From positions 2,652,037 through 2,716,036 of the forward strand of contig NZ_LT984895.1 of NCBI RefSeq assembly GCF_900258505.1: a stretch of DNA of 64,000 nucleotides. The letters are read 5' to 3'. Position 1 is the stretch's first letter. Every line of letters begins with the position of its first letter. This stretch comes from Brachybacterium timonense (lineage in GTDB: Bacteria; Actinomycetota; Actinomycetes; Actinomycetales; Dermabacteraceae). Made by a program: the position numbers and the translations under genes. Shown here piece after piece: positions 28,971 through 38,114 of this stretch. The notes below the pieces were generated by a model. That model saw only the letters and a list, made by a program, of their open reading frames with translations, did no database searches and had not been told where the DNA came from.

Positions 28971-29843
28971 ATGTCGGGCTTCATGGGGATGGACACGAGC
29001 CAGGTTGACGATTTTGGCAATCTGCTGACCCAACGCCGCGAGACCGTCGACCAGCGCTTCCAGGATCTCAAGGGGACAGTCGACAGCATTGTCGGCTCAC
29101 AGTGGATCGGACCCGACGCCGATTCTTTCCAGTCGCAATACCAGAGCGAGGTCATCACCAAGGTGACCGCGGCGGTCGATCGGATGCAGCAGCTGTTCGA
29201 CGAGATCCGTCAGCACATCGAGGAGCAGGACACCACATCCACGGCGGACGACGCCGGCGGGCTGCTCGACGATGTGCTGGATGCCCTCGGTGGTGTCTTC
29301 AGTGCCGCTGGAGACTTCCTGAGCGAGGTCTGGAACAACTTCCTGGATCGACTCGGCATCAACGGCGTCGATGCCGCGGGCGGGATCATCTCCACGGTTC
29401 ACAGCTTCGCGAAGCGATTCGGGGAGTTCGCCTTCGGCAAAGGATCGGTTCCGAAGATCATTCCCGTCGTGGGTGACATCTTCACTGGCGTCATGGCCGG
29501 TGTCGACCGCTGGAACAGCGAACCGGACCGACCGTTTTGGGAGCGCCTTGGCCGCGCTGCACTGGACGGCGGCGCAAATTTCGCCGGCTCGCTGCTCGGA
29601 AGCTACCTGGGCGGGAGCGCCGGCGCGGCCGCGGGCGGCGCTCTCGGCGGCCTGATCGGCGGTGGAGGTGGCGCTGTAGCTGGCGCGCCGGCTGGCGGCG
29701 TAGGCGCCGTTCCTGGTGCGGCCGCCGGTGGAGGTGGCGGCGCCGCCGTCGGCGCGGTCGTCGGAGGGATCGTCGGCGACGTCGCAGGCAGCTACATCTT
29801 TTCGACCGCTGCGGATTCCGTTATCGACGCGATCCTCGACTGA
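28971..29843 (+). CDS. WXG100/LXG-like putative type VII secretion substrate with a glycine-rich C-terminus
   Basis: 290 residues. The first 90 residues are helical with a W-x-G-like turn (GSQWIGPDADSFQ, Trp at 45) between two helices, the WXG100 pattern. A linker region with DDVLDALGGVFSAAGDFL follows. The last third has long glycine/alanine-rich stretches (GGALGGLIGGGGGAVAG and similar) resembling glycine-zipper membrane-active toxins. Together this looks like a long WXG100 effector exported by a type VII (ESX-like) system. No EccC or other machinery gene is in this window, so the secretion apparatus must be elsewhere. Two unknown genes follow, presumably cotranscribed. Confidence 0.7.
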   Translation: MSGFMGMDTSQVDDFGNLLTQRRETVDQRFQDLKGTVDSIVGSQWIGPDADSFQSQYQSEVITKVTAAVDRMQQLFDEIRQHIEEQDTTSTADDAGGLLDDVLDALGGVFSAAGDFLSEVWNNFLDRLGINGVDAAGGIISTVHSFAKRFGEFAFGKGSVPKIIPVVGDIFTGVMAGVDRWNSEPDRPFWERLGRAALDGGANFAGSLLGSYLGGSAGAAAGGALGGLIGGGGGAVAGAPAGGVGAVPGAAAGGGGGAAVGAVVGGIVGDVAGSYIFSTAADSVIDAILD

Positions 29844-29910
29844 TGAGCACTCTTCCGCTCCTACCGTGTGTGAGCTTCTGCCCACCTCTCAACCGCTCTA
29901 AGCTCCAACC

Positions 29911-30411
29911 ATGACCACCTCCGCACGTCTCGCGCGCGTCGAGGACCCGACCGGCCTCACTCCCCCGATGACGCTCCATGTGCCCGAGAACTGGCAGGCT
30001 CCCGACGAGCTGATCCAGCCGGGACTCCTCGCAGTCTTCACCGATGGCCGCTCGCTGAGCCCCGCCGGCGAGACCAACATCGTGCTGATCTCTCAACAGC
30101 TTCCCGAAGACTTCGATCTACACACCTGGCAGGTCGAGGCACGAGCACGCCAGCTGGCGTCACTGCCTGACCTGCAAGTCCTCGACGACCGCGCGATTGA
30201 CGCGGGCGGGGTTGAACGCTGGTATCGAGCGTCCGTGATGACCGATGCGAGCGGCTCAACGGTGCTCACGCGCCAATGGTCGCAGCTCCTAGGTAACCAG
30301 GGCGTGACTCTCACCCTGACAACACTTCCCACGATCGACGCGATGCACGCGGAGTTGTTCGACGACATCGCTGCATCCTGGGTTATCGAGGCTGCAGGAG
30401 GAGACCGATGA
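29911..30411 (+). CDS. LpqN/DcrB-like cytosolic protein, possible partner of the WXG100 protein
   Basis: 166 residues without signal peptide. The pattern VPENWQAP...TNIVLISQQLPEDFDLHTW...DVRWYRAS... and the final DDIAASWVIE resemble the LpqN/DUF1795 (DcrB-like) fold of mycobacteria and enterics, but here with no lipobox. This is a pattern-level resemblance. It overlaps the next gene by four bases (ATGA). Its place between a WXG100 effector-like gene and a further unknown gene suggests a chaperone or immunity role, which is inference. Confidence 0.55.
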   Translation: MTTSARLARVEDPTGLTPPMTLHVPENWQAPDELIQPGLLAVFTDGRSLSPAGETNIVLISQQLPEDFDLHTWQVEARARQLASLPDLQVLDDRAIDAGGVERWYRASVMTDASGSTVLTRQWSQLLGNQGVTLTLTTLPTIDAMHAELFDDIAASWVIEAAGGDR

Positions 30412-31094
30412 CACTGCAGTACGACCCTGCAGATCCAATGGTGCTGCGAACCTCCTCGGAATCGACCGACGATGTCCTCGCCGCGCTGGCAGCCGGACAC
30501 ACCCCCGACGGCGGCGACGACCTCTCTCCCGACTTCTCGGCCGCGGTCCGCGATATCCTCGCGGACCCACGAGGGCAGATGACGCTCGAGGTCAGTGGCA
30601 ATCCGCTCTACCAGCATCACAGTTTCACCCTGGCCCGAGCCGGTGTGCTGCGGCGCTCCCGAGCGAGCGAACGCACCAACGAGCTCGCGGTCTTCCCAAC
30701 GACAGTTCTGCCGGGCGTCCTGCTCCGCCTCGCCCCCATGGTCCCGCTCGAACCCCTGGAGCCGAGCGTCCGCCTGACGGTGCCGGCTGACCTTCTCAGT
30801 CAGCTCTGGACCTCTGACTGGTCGGAACTGTCGGACGCCTGGAACCGCATACGCGAACTCACTCATGATCTCCCCGCTGCGGCTGACTCGGATGCGGACG
30901 CCTTACCGCTGCGTGCGGTCCGGGCCACCCGTGCTCCGAAGGACGGCCAGGGCGATGCGCGAACCTTCGTGGCTCTCGTGCTGCGCGGCCGCTACCTGAT
31001 CGCAGAGCACAGCGGCCTTGGCACTTCGCTCGTCGGAACAGATCCGACGACCGTGGCTCGCGGATTCTTCTCCCTGCTCGTGTCTCAGCGCTGA
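30408..31094 (+). CDS. Unknown protein, third gene of the WXG100 cluster
   Basis: 228 residues, soluble. It begins MTLQYDPADPMVLRTS and has a mid-part with LYQHHSFTLARAGVLRRS and VRLTVPADLLSQLW, plus a C-terminal FVALVLRGRYLIAEHSG strand. The layout is weakly reminiscent of EspG-type chaperones of ESX systems, but I cannot claim homology. The start overlaps the preceding stop (ATGA). The stop TGA is back-to-back with the stop of nrdG on the other strand (TGATCA), with no room for a terminator. Confidence 0.55.
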   Translation: MTLQYDPADPMVLRTSSESTDDVLAALAAGHTPDGGDDLSPDFSAAVRDILADPRGQMTLEVSGNPLYQHHSFTLARAGVLRRSRASERTNELAVFPTTVLPGVLLRLAPMVPLEPLEPSVRLTVPADLLSQLWTSDWSELSDAWNRIRELTHDLPAAADSDADALPLRAVRATRAPKDGQGDARTFVALVLRGRYLIAEHSGLGTSLVGTDPTTVARGFFSLLVSQR

Positions 31095-31910
31095 TCAGCT
31101 TCGGGCAGCCACCTCGACGCCGCGCATATCGCCGTGACCTGACGCCGCCTCAACTACGTCGGCGAAAAGGCCATGCCAATCCGCTTCCGCCTCGAGGGCT
31201 ACGGCGAACTGCGTCTCGGCCCCGTCGGCCCGGGCGCGCTGCAGCACGAGCGCACGCCCGCCTAGCTCGGCCACCAGGTCGATGGCCGACGGCACCTGGT
31301 CACGCAATGCGGGCGTGACCGTCATCCGCAGCTCGTGGTCGACCCCGGAGGCGAGCAGCAGACCGAGCGAGGCGCGGGCCTTCTCATACGCTCCGGGGCG
31401 ACCGGTGAGCGCCTCGTAGCCGGACGGTGCCGCCTTCACATCGAAGCCCACCCAATCGACCAGCGGGGCGGAGACCCGTCGGCCCGAACGATCCATCCCC
31501 AGCAGAGTGCGCAGCCGAGCCGGATACGCGCCGCCGGTATGCAGGCCGACGGCGAATCCCATCGCGCGGATGCGGCGCGCCGCGGGCACGATCGCGTGCT
31601 GCCCGGTGGCCTCTCCCCCGCTCAGCACCACGCCATCCAGCAGCCCCCGTCGGCGCTCCAGCAGCGCCGTGAGCTCGCCGAAGGGTACGGCGCCCGGTGC
31701 CGTGGGGTCGAGGATCGCCTGGTTGTGGCAGTACGTGCAGCGCCACGGGCACCCCTGGCAGAACACAGTGGCGACCAGCATGCCCGGCCAGTCCACGGTG
31801 GACAGCGGCACGAGACCGGCGATCGCGAGGCCCTCGGCCTGGACAGCGTGCGCCTCCTGAGCAGGTGATAGGCCGCGCCCGCTCCCGCGCCCGGGCAGCA
31901 CGTCGGTCAT
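31095..31910 (-). CDS. nrdG: Anaerobic ribonucleoside-triphosphate reductase activating protein
   Basis: 271 residues. A radical SAM enzyme that installs the glycyl radical on NrdD. The cluster-binding motif is CQGCPWRCTYCHN (CxxxCxxC), and LSGGEATGQ is the GGE-type SAM motif. Start at 31910, within the stop of nrdD (ATGA), so the pair is translationally coupled. Long frames upstream to 32174 overlap nrdD and were ignored. The protein is longer than the enterobacterial NrdG (about 155), as in other actinobacterial NrdG-like activases. Confidence 0.95.
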   Translation of the reverse strand: MTDVLPGRGSGRGLSPAQEAHAVQAEGLAIAGLVPLSTVDWPGMLVATVFCQGCPWRCTYCHNQAILDPTAPGAVPFGELTALLERRRGLLDGVVLSGGEATGQHAIVPAARRIRAMGFAVGLHTGGAYPARLRTLLGMDRSGRRVSAPLVDWVGFDVKAAPSGYEALTGRPGAYEKARASLGLLLASGVDHELRMTVTPALRDQVPSAIDLVAELGGRALVLQRARADGAETQFAVALEAEADWHGLFADVVEAASGHGDMRGVEVAARS

Positions 31911-33793
31911 GACGCCTCCACGAGCTCCCCCGCCGCCGCCTCCGTGAAGAAGCGCCGCTCGGCAAACTCGCCCTTCTTGCCGATGTTGAACGAGGAAACA
32001 GGCCGGAAGTACCCCATCACGCGGGTCCACACCTCGCAGTCCGATCCGCACTGCTCGCAGGTGTGATGCTCGCCGGAGAGATACCCGTGCACGGGGCATA
32101 CCGAGAACGTCGGCGTGATGGTGAGGTACGGCAGATGGAAGCGCGTGAGCGAGCGACGCACCAGCTCGCGGCACGCCTGCGGTGAGCTCATCGCCTCGTT
32201 CATGTACAGATGCAGCACGGTGCCGCCGGTGTACTTGCTCTGCAGCTGCTCCTGCAGCTCGAGAGCCTCGAAAGGGTCCTCGGTGGCACCCACGGGGATC
32301 TGCGAGGAGTTCGTGTAGTACGGGTTCTCGCGTGTCCCCGCGGTGATGATGTCGGGGAAGCGTGCGAGGTCCTCCTTGGCGAAGCGGTACGTTGTGCCCT
32401 CCGCGGGGGTGGCCTCGAGGTTGTACAGGTTCCCCGTCTCCTCCTGGAACTCCACCATCCGCTCACGCACATGATCCAGGATCCGCAGACACATGGCCTG
32501 TCCCTCCGAGTCCATCAGATCGTGGGCGTCCCCCGTAAAGTTGCGGACCATCTCGTTCATGCCGTTCACGCCGATGGTGGAGAAATGGTTGCCCAGGTGC
32601 CCCATGTACCGCTTCGTGTACGGGTACAGGCCACCATCGATGAGGTCCTGCACCACGGCGCGACGCTTCTCCAGGATGTCGCGGCCCACCTCGAGCAGGC
32701 GGTCGAGCTCACGCACGAGCGCCTCCTCGTCCCCCGCGAACAGGTAGCCCAGCCGTGCCATGTTCACGGTGACCACGCCGATCGAACCGGTCAGCTCCGC
32801 GGAACCGAACAGTCCATTGCCGCGCTTGAGCAGCTCCCGCAGGTCCAGCTGCAGGCGGCAGCACATGGAGCGGATCATGCCGGGGTCAAGCTCGGAGTTG
32901 ATGAAGTTCTGGAAGTAGGGCAGGCCGTATTTCGCTGTCATGCGGAACAGCCACTCGGTGTTCGGCGCATCCCAGTCGAAGTCTTTGGTGATGTTGTAGG
33001 TGGGGATCGGGAAGGTGAAGGCGCGCCCGTCGGCATCACCAGCAGTCATGACCTCCATGTAAGCGCGATTGATCATGTCCATCTCGGCTTGCAGCTCGCC
33101 GTAGGTGAAGTCGCACAGCTCCTCGCCGATCAGCGGCTGCTGGTCGCGCAGATCCTCCGGGCAGGTCCAGTCGAAGGTGAGGTTCGTGAAGGGGCACTGG
33201 GAGCCCCAGCGGCTGGGCACGTTGAGGTTGTAGATCAGCTCCTGCATGTTCTGCAGCACGTCCTCATACGCCATCGCGTCCTTGCGCACGAACGGCGCCA
33301 TGTACGTGTCGAAGGAACTGAAGGCCTGGGCGCCAGCCCACTCGTTCTGGAGCGTGCCCAGGAAGTTCACGATCTGCCCGCAGGCCGACGAGAAATGCTT
33401 GGCGGGCGCCGACGCGATCGCGCCGGGCACCCCGTTGAAGCCCTCCTCCAGCAGGCGGCGCAGCGACCAGCCGGCGCAGTAGCCGGTGAGCATGTCGAGG
33501 TCGTGGATGTGGATATCGCCCTCGCGGTGTGCGCGACCGGCCTCGGCGCTGAACACCTCGTCGAGCCAGTAGGTCGCGATCATCTTGCCGGCGGCGTTCA
33601 GCACCAGGCCGCCGACGCTGTAGCCCTGGTTTGCATTCGCGTTGACCCGCCAATCGGCGCGGTCGACGTATTCGCGGACGGTCACGACGGGATCGATCAG
33701 CGTGGGGGCCGACGGGGCCTGCGCCGCAGCGGCCGGCGGACTCGGAACGGGCTCGGCAGAGTGGGAGGCTGGGTGCGACGGCATGCTGGCCAT
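31907..33793 (-). CDS. nrdD: Anaerobic (class III) ribonucleoside-triphosphate reductase
   Basis: 628 residues from the ATG at 33793 with AGGAG upstream. The N-terminal part lacks an ATP-cone; the catalytic barrel follows (DIHIHDLDMLTGYCAGWSL, CPFTNLTFDW, TVNMARLGYL). Near the C-terminus are a four-cysteine zinc site (CPVHGYL...HTCEQCGSDC) and the glycyl-radical loop TRVMGYFRPV. It makes deoxynucleotides without oxygen. Two NrdR-like palindromes lie upstream. In this organism it complements the aerobic class Ib enzyme. Confidence 0.96.
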   Translation of the reverse strand: MASMPSHPASHSAEPVPSPPAAAAQAPSAPTLIDPVVTVREYVDRADWRVNANANQGYSVGGLVLNAAGKMIATYWLDEVFSAEAGRAHREGDIHIHDLDMLTGYCAGWSLRRLLEEGFNGVPGAIASAPAKHFSSACGQIVNFLGTLQNEWAGAQAFSSFDTYMAPFVRKDAMAYEDVLQNMQELIYNLNVPSRWGSQCPFTNLTFDWTCPEDLRDQQPLIGEELCDFTYGELQAEMDMINRAYMEVMTAGDADGRAFTFPIPTYNITKDFDWDAPNTEWLFRMTAKYGLPYFQNFINSELDPGMIRSMCCRLQLDLRELLKRGNGLFGSAELTGSIGVVTVNMARLGYLFAGDEEALVRELDRLLEVGRDILEKRRAVVQDLIDGGLYPYTKRYMGHLGNHFSTIGVNGMNEMVRNFTGDAHDLMDSEGQAMCLRILDHVRERMVEFQEETGNLYNLEATPAEGTTYRFAKEDLARFPDIITAGTRENPYYTNSSQIPVGATEDPFEALELQEQLQSKYTGGTVLHLYMNEAMSSPQACRELVRRSLTRFHLPYLTITPTFSVCPVHGYLSGEHHTCEQCGSDCEVWTRVMGYFRPVSSFNIGKKGEFAERRFFTEAAAGELVEAS

Positions 33794-33848
33794 GAAGGGC
33801 TCCTGGGATCTCGTCTCTTCTCTCGTGCATCGGCACGCTAGGACGGTG

Positions 33849-33894
33849 CACCAGATCTTGTGGTGACAACACGCACGCAACACAAGATCTTGTG
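33849..33894 (-). promoter_or_regulatory. Tandem NrdR-box-like palindromes upstream of nrdD
   Basis: CACAAGATCTTGTG at 33881-33894 is a perfect 14-base palindrome, and CACCAGATCTTGTG at 33849-33862 is nearly so. Their centres are 32 bases apart, three helical turns, which is the known spacing of paired NrdR boxes. NrdR represses RNR genes when dATP is high. Confidence 0.8.
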
Positions 33895-33972
33895 GCGACG
33901 GCGCGTCAGCATGGTGAGCAGCGGGGACGATCGTCCCGCCCGCCACGGGAACACCTGCCTAGATTCCAGAAG

Positions 33973-34512
33973 ATGACAGCATCCCTCGCTCACGACGGAT
34001 CCCGCGGCGTCGTGGCGCGTCCTCCGTCGCCTTCCTCGACGCAGACGGGCCGCGCCCGCCTCGCACGCCGCGGGCCGTCACCGCGCTTCCTGCGCGAGGT
34101 CGACGACCCCGCCGCCCGCCAGGACATCAGGACGCTGGCCCTGTTCGTGCGGATCTACTGCGACGGCCACCATGGTGGGCGCGAGCGGACGGTGCACCGC
34201 TCCGACGCCGAGACCGCCGGCGCCTACCCCGAGGGCTGCTCCCCCGTCCTGTGCGCGGAATGCTCGGAGCACCTGGCCTACGGCGAGGCGCGGCGCGTGT
34301 TCTGCACCCTGGATCCGAAGCCGTTCTGCGCGCACTGCAGCATCCACTGCTTCAAGGACTCCGAGCGGGCCTGGAACCGGCGGATGATGCGCTACTCCGG
34401 TCCGCGCTCACTGCTGCACGGCTACGCGCTCGACGGGGCGCGCCACCTCGCCGGGAGCATCCGGCTGCGACTGCGGACCGCCCGAGGACGGCTCCGGCCC
34501 GTCGGCCGCTGA
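33973..34512 (+). CDS. YgbA-like 'nitrous oxide-stimulated promoter' family protein
   Basis: 179 residues. After a 35-residue basic start, the family pattern is clear: DIRTLALFVRIYCDGHHGG, CAECSEHLAYGEARR, the cysteine-rich KPFCAHCSIHCFK and MMRYSGPRSLLH. The six cysteines may bind metal. E. coli YgbA is controlled by NsrR and helps recovery from nitric-oxide stress; the molecular role is not fixed. It is divergent from nrdD, sharing the 180-base region with the NrdR boxes, which fits anaerobic or nitrosative conditions. Confidence 0.85.
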   Translation: MTASLAHDGSRGVVARPPSPSSTQTGRARLARRGPSPRFLREVDDPAARQDIRTLALFVRIYCDGHHGGRERTVHRSDAETAGAYPEGCSPVLCAECSEHLAYGEARRVFCTLDPKPFCAHCSIHCFKDSERAWNRRMMRYSGPRSLLHGYALDGARHLAGSIRLRLRTARGRLRPVGR

Positions 34513-34527
34513 CCGGGAGCGCGCCGC

Positions 34528-35982
34528 TCAGGCGCGGGCGGCGGCGGGATGCTGCCCGTCGGTGAAGCGCCCGGCGACGATGAAGCACACGACGGACAGT
34601 GCGGCACCGACCACCGCGGTGATCGCCATCGGCAGCGCCGAATGGGTGCCAGCGACACCGACGAGCGGCGCGGCCAGCGAGGCCGCCACCGAGAACCCGA
34701 GGCCCAGCAGCGCGGATCCGGTGCCGGCCATGTCGGTGGCCTCCTGCGAGGCCAGCGCGCCGCCGTTGCCGAAGATCAGGCCCTGCGGGGCCACCAGCAG
34801 GAAGAAGCCGGGCAGGATCACCCAGGCCGGGGCGCCCAGGAGCACCACACCGATCAGCAGGTAGACCGCACCGAGGGTCACCGCCGTCAGGCCCGCCCGG
34901 ATGATCTCGCGCGGATGCCGAGTGCGGGCCAGGTGCGCGGACAGGAAGGACATGGCCATCATGCCGGCGGAGTTGATCGCGAAGGACACCGAGTAGGCGG
35001 TGGAGCTGAAGCCCAGCATCTCCTGTACCACGAAGGAGGACGCGGACACGTACGCCATCAGGGCGAAGCCGGAGAACATGTTCACCAGCAGGTAGGCGAC
35101 GAAGGGTGCGCGGCGCAGCAGCGAGCCGGTGTTGTGCAGGAAGACCCGGAAGCCGCCGGTGTGGCGGCGCGAGACGGGCAGCGACTCCGGGATCAGCGCG
35201 ATGACGCCGATCAGCGAGATCACGGACATGCCGGCGATCACCCAGAACACCTCGCGCCACTGGCCCACCAGCAGGATCAGACCGCCCAGCAGCGGGGCGA
35301 CGATCGGAGCAATGCCGCCGATGCCCTGCATGATGTTCATGATCCGGAACAGCTCGGGCCCGTCGGTGAGGTCGATGAGGACGGCGCGACCCAGCACCAT
35401 GCCGAAGCCGCCGCCGATGCCCTGCAGGATGCGGAAGGCGATGAGCACCTGGACCGACGGAGCCAGGGCGCAGCCGATCGACCCGATCAGGCACAGCACG
35501 ATGCCCAGCAGCAGCGGCATCCGTCGGCCCACACGATCCGAGATCGGGCCGGAGACGATCTGCCCGGCCGCGGTGCCCAGGAAGAACGCGGTGATCGTCA
35601 GCTGCAGGCGGGCCGCGGTGGTGGCGAGCTCGGTGGTGACGTCCGGGAAGGCCGGGATGTACATGTCGGTGGCGAGCGGGCCGATCGCGCTGAGCGTGGT
35701 CAGCACGACGACCATCATCGCGGTCACCTTGGAGCGGGTGCGGCACAGCTCGGACTCGGTGGGCCGATGCGCCAGGTCCTGGTCGACCTCGTCCTCGAGG
35801 ACGGGCACACCGCCGGCCAGATGCGGGAAACCGTCGGTGACGGTCGGCGGCTCGAGGTGCCGCTGCGCGGCGTGCGGGTCCGACGGGGCGGCGTCAGCGG
35901 CCGACGGGTCGTGCGGGGAGGCGGCGGAGCGCGCCGGATCGTCGGCGTGGCCGTCAGGGGTAGTCGCATCGTAGGAGGTCAT
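34528..35982 (-). CDS. Bcr/CflA family multidrug exporter (MFS)
   Basis: 484 residues from the ATG at 35982, with a GAGGA ribosome site. A polar N-terminal extension of about 85 residues, rich in Pro, Ala and Asp, is unusual. Twelve helices follow. TDMYIPAFPDVTTEL is the family signature in helix 1, GPISDRVGRRMPLL is the MFS loop 2-3 motif, and GRAVLIDLTDG follows helix 5. Expected substrates are drugs such as bicyclomycin or sulfonamides, or sugars and cysteine in E. coli. It is transcribed towards the YgbA-like gene. Confidence 0.92.
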   Translation of the reverse strand: MTSYDATTPDGHADDPARSAASPHDPSAADAAPSDPHAAQRHLEPPTVTDGFPHLAGGVPVLEDEVDQDLAHRPTESELCRTRSKVTAMMVVVLTTLSAIGPLATDMYIPAFPDVTTELATTAARLQLTITAFFLGTAAGQIVSGPISDRVGRRMPLLLGIVLCLIGSIGCALAPSVQVLIAFRILQGIGGGFGMVLGRAVLIDLTDGPELFRIMNIMQGIGGIAPIVAPLLGGLILLVGQWREVFWVIAGMSVISLIGVIALIPESLPVSRRHTGGFRVFLHNTGSLLRRAPFVAYLLVNMFSGFALMAYVSASSFVVQEMLGFSSTAYSVSFAINSAGMMAMSFLSAHLARTRHPREIIRAGLTAVTLGAVYLLIGVVLLGAPAWVILPGFFLLVAPQGLIFGNGGALASQEATDMAGTGSALLGLGFSVAASLAAPLVGVAGTHSALPMAITAVVGAALSVVCFIVAGRFTDGQHPAAARA

Positions 35983-36144
35983 GGTCCTCGGGCTGGTCAG
36001 AGGCGGGGCGGGGATCACGACGTCATCGGCGCAGAGCACCGAGACTACGCCCGCGTGCACCGACCGCGCCACGCGATCCGCACCACGGGGACCTCCCCCG
36101 GAGGAGTCGGACTCTAGTGACGGATCCCCCGCGGGGGCGCACTG

Positions 36145-36924
36145 TCACACCCGGAGCACTGTCGGACCCGCTGCCTCGAATCGACGCGCCATCGAACGCG
36201 GCAGTTCTGCTCCGGTGACGATGTGTCCGATGTCAGCGAGCTCCGCGAAGCGGGCGAAGCTCACGACGCCGAACTTGAGGTGCTCGCATATGAGGATCCG
36301 GCGGCGCGATGCCCACATCGCAGCCTCCTTCACCCGTGCGACCTCCGGGTCCGGCGTCGTCAGCCCATGCTCGACGGAGACGCCGTTCGTCCCCATGATC
36401 GCCAGATCCACGAACAGCCCGGCGGTGGGACCGGTCCCGATCCCGCCGAGCGTCGCGAGGGTCTTCCTGCGCACCGCGCCGCCGACGACCACCACATCGT
36501 GAGCGGTGGCCTCCACGAGGGCCATAGCTGTCGGCAACGACGCGGTGACCACAGTCAGAACCCGGTCAACGGGGAGGTGTCGGACCATGAAACGCGGGAT
36601 GACACCCTCATCGAGGTACAGGGTCGTCGCCTCGCCGATGAGGCTGGCCGCGACCTGTGCGATGCGCTGCTTCTGATCGGCGTCATTGACCTCGCGCACG
36701 GACATCGGATTCTCATGCCGACCGATCTCCGTCGGCACGAACACACCGTGCGAGCGTCGGATCTGACCTGCGTTCTCAAGCACCCTGAGGTCACGACGCA
36801 GGGTCTCCACCGAGACCTGCATCAACCGCGAGGCCACGGAGGTCTCCAGTCTCCCGCGCTCCCGCGCCAACCGCAGAAGACGCGTGCGGCGAGCCCGGAC
36901 GCTCTCTCGTCCCACCGACTCCAT
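36145..36924 (-). CDS. DeoR family transcriptional regulator (GlpR-like)
   Basis: 259 residues. The N-terminal helix-turn-helix (ASRLMQVSVETLRRDLRVLENAGQI) and wing (RRSHGVF) are followed by the sugar-phosphate sensing DeoRC domain with LYLDEGVIPRF, LTVVTASLPTAMAL and AIMGTNGVSVEHGLTTPD. DeoR proteins repress until a phosphorylated sugar, or glycerol-3-phosphate in GlpR, binds. It is divergent from the UgpABE-like operon with a 155-base promoter region containing direct repeats, so it is the likely repressor of that operon. Confidence 0.93.
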   Translation of the reverse strand: MESVGRESVRARRTRLLRLARERGRLETSVASRLMQVSVETLRRDLRVLENAGQIRRSHGVFVPTEIGRHENPMSVREVNDADQKQRIAQVAASLIGEATTLYLDEGVIPRFMVRHLPVDRVLTVVTASLPTAMALVEATAHDVVVVGGAVRRKTLATLGGIGTGPTAGLFVDLAIMGTNGVSVEHGLTTPDPEVARVKEAAMWASRRRILICEHLKFGVVSFARFAELADIGHIVTGAELPRSMARRFEAAGPTVLRV

Positions 36925-36970
36925 GTCGCCACCGTATTCACCATCGACACCGCCCGCGACGAGCCGTCGA

Positions 36971-36990
36971 AACGGTCATAGAACGGTCAT
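36971..36990. promoter_or_regulatory. Direct repeats in the DeoR/ugp divergent promoter
   Basis: AACGGTCAT occurs twice with an 11-base period (36971-36979 and 36982-36990). DeoR-type operators are often arrays of short direct repeats one helical turn apart, so this is a candidate site for the adjacent regulator. Confidence 0.5.
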
Positions 36991-37079
36991 GCCCCCGTAA
37001 CCTCCGGGCACGGCCCGGTCAGTGTTCCGCTCCTACCTTCGAGTCACGACCCCACCCGCACGACCCGAGAGGAGGCCCG

Positions 37080-38114
37080 ATGACGAACGCGACACCCACC
37101 CTGCGCACGGCCCCCGACGCGGCGGCGGCCCGAGAGGAGGCTCCGCGCACCGGCAGTGCCGTCGACGGTCAGCTCCCCCTGGGCGAGCTGTCCGCGGACC
37201 TCCCCGACCACGCCGCCCGCCAGCCGACCTCGCGCAGCGCGCGCAGGCGCCGGCAGTATCTCGTCTTCGCACTGTTCGCCTTTCCCAACCTGGCGCTCCT
37301 CCTGGTCTTCTCCTACCTCCCGGTGGTGGCCAACATCGGCCTCAGCTTCACGCGGTGGGACATGATCGCTGCTGTCCCGGTCCCGGTCGGGCTCTCCAAC
37401 TGGGAGGGCTTCTTCACCGACCCCCAGGTGCTCCGCGCGCTCCGGACCACCCTCATCTGGGTGGCCGTGACGGTCGGTGCGTCGATGCTGATCGGACTGG
37501 CGATGGCCGCGCTGTTCAACGCCCGGCCGCCGCTGGGGCGGCTGGCCTCCACCGTGTCCTTCACGCCCTACGTCCTCTCAGGTGCCGCGATCGGCGCCCT
37601 GTGGCTGTTCATCTTCGACCCGCGCTACGGGCTCATGCGACTCGCCTTCGATCTGATCGGGCAGGCCTCGCCGGCGTGGATGACATCGAGCACCTGGGCG
37701 CTGCCGGGCCTCCTCATCGTGGCCGTGTGGCAGAACGTCGGATTCGTCGCCCTGGTCTACCTCGCCGCCCTGCGCGGCATCCCGCAGGACGTCAAGGAGG
37801 CGGCCGCCCTCGACGGCGCGAACGCCATGGCCACCTTCCGCCATGTCGTGCTCCCCCTGCTCTCACCCACCACGTTCTTCCTGCTGATCACCCAGACCAT
37901 CGGGGCGTTCCAGAGCTTCGACCTGATCGCGATGATGACCGGCGGCGGCCCCTCCCGGTCCACCACCACGCTCAGCTGGTTCATCTACGAACAGGGCTTC
38001 CAACGCTTCGACCTGGGCATGGCGGCGACCGCATCCGTGTTCATGTTCGTCCTCCTGATGGCCATCACCGCCCTGCAGTTCCTGTACGCCGAGCGAAAGG
38101 TGACCTACTCGTGA
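37080..38114 (+). CDS. UgpA-like ABC transporter permease
   Basis: 344 residues. A 55-residue polar start is followed by six membrane helices of the MalF/UgpA type. The EAA loop reads KEAAALDGANAMATFRHVVLPLL, the contact for the ATPase. The ATG at 37080 follows GAGAGGAGG. It is cotranscribed with a second permease (GTGA overlap), a solute-binding protein and a phosphodiesterase. Substrate by context: glycerol-3-phosphate diesters. Confidence 0.93.
   Translation: MTNATPTLRTAPDAAAAREEAPRTGSAVDGQLPLGELSADLPDHAARQPTSRSARRRRQYLVFALFAFPNLALLLVFSYLPVVANIGLSFTRWDMIAAVPVPVGLSNWEGFFTDPQVLRALRTTLIWVAVTVGASMLIGLAMAALFNARPPLGRLASTVSFTPYVLSGAAIGALWLFIFDPRYGLMRLAFDLIGQASPAWMTSSTWALPGLLIVAVWQNVGFVALVYLAALRGIPQDVKEAAALDGANAMATFRHVVLPLLSPTTFFLLITQTIGAFQSFDLIAMMTGGGPSRSTTTLSWFIYEQGFQRFDLGMAATASVFMFVLLMAITALQFLYAERKVTYS

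Noticed and set aside
32210-33841. 543-residue plus-strand frame opposite nrdD
   Set aside because: nrdD is certain from its motifs; the plus-strand product has no recognisable domain and is a high-G+C shadow.
34549-36117. 522-residue plus-strand frame opposite the Bcr/CflA gene
   Set aside because: His/Asp/Gln-rich translation without start signal, opposite a clear transporter.
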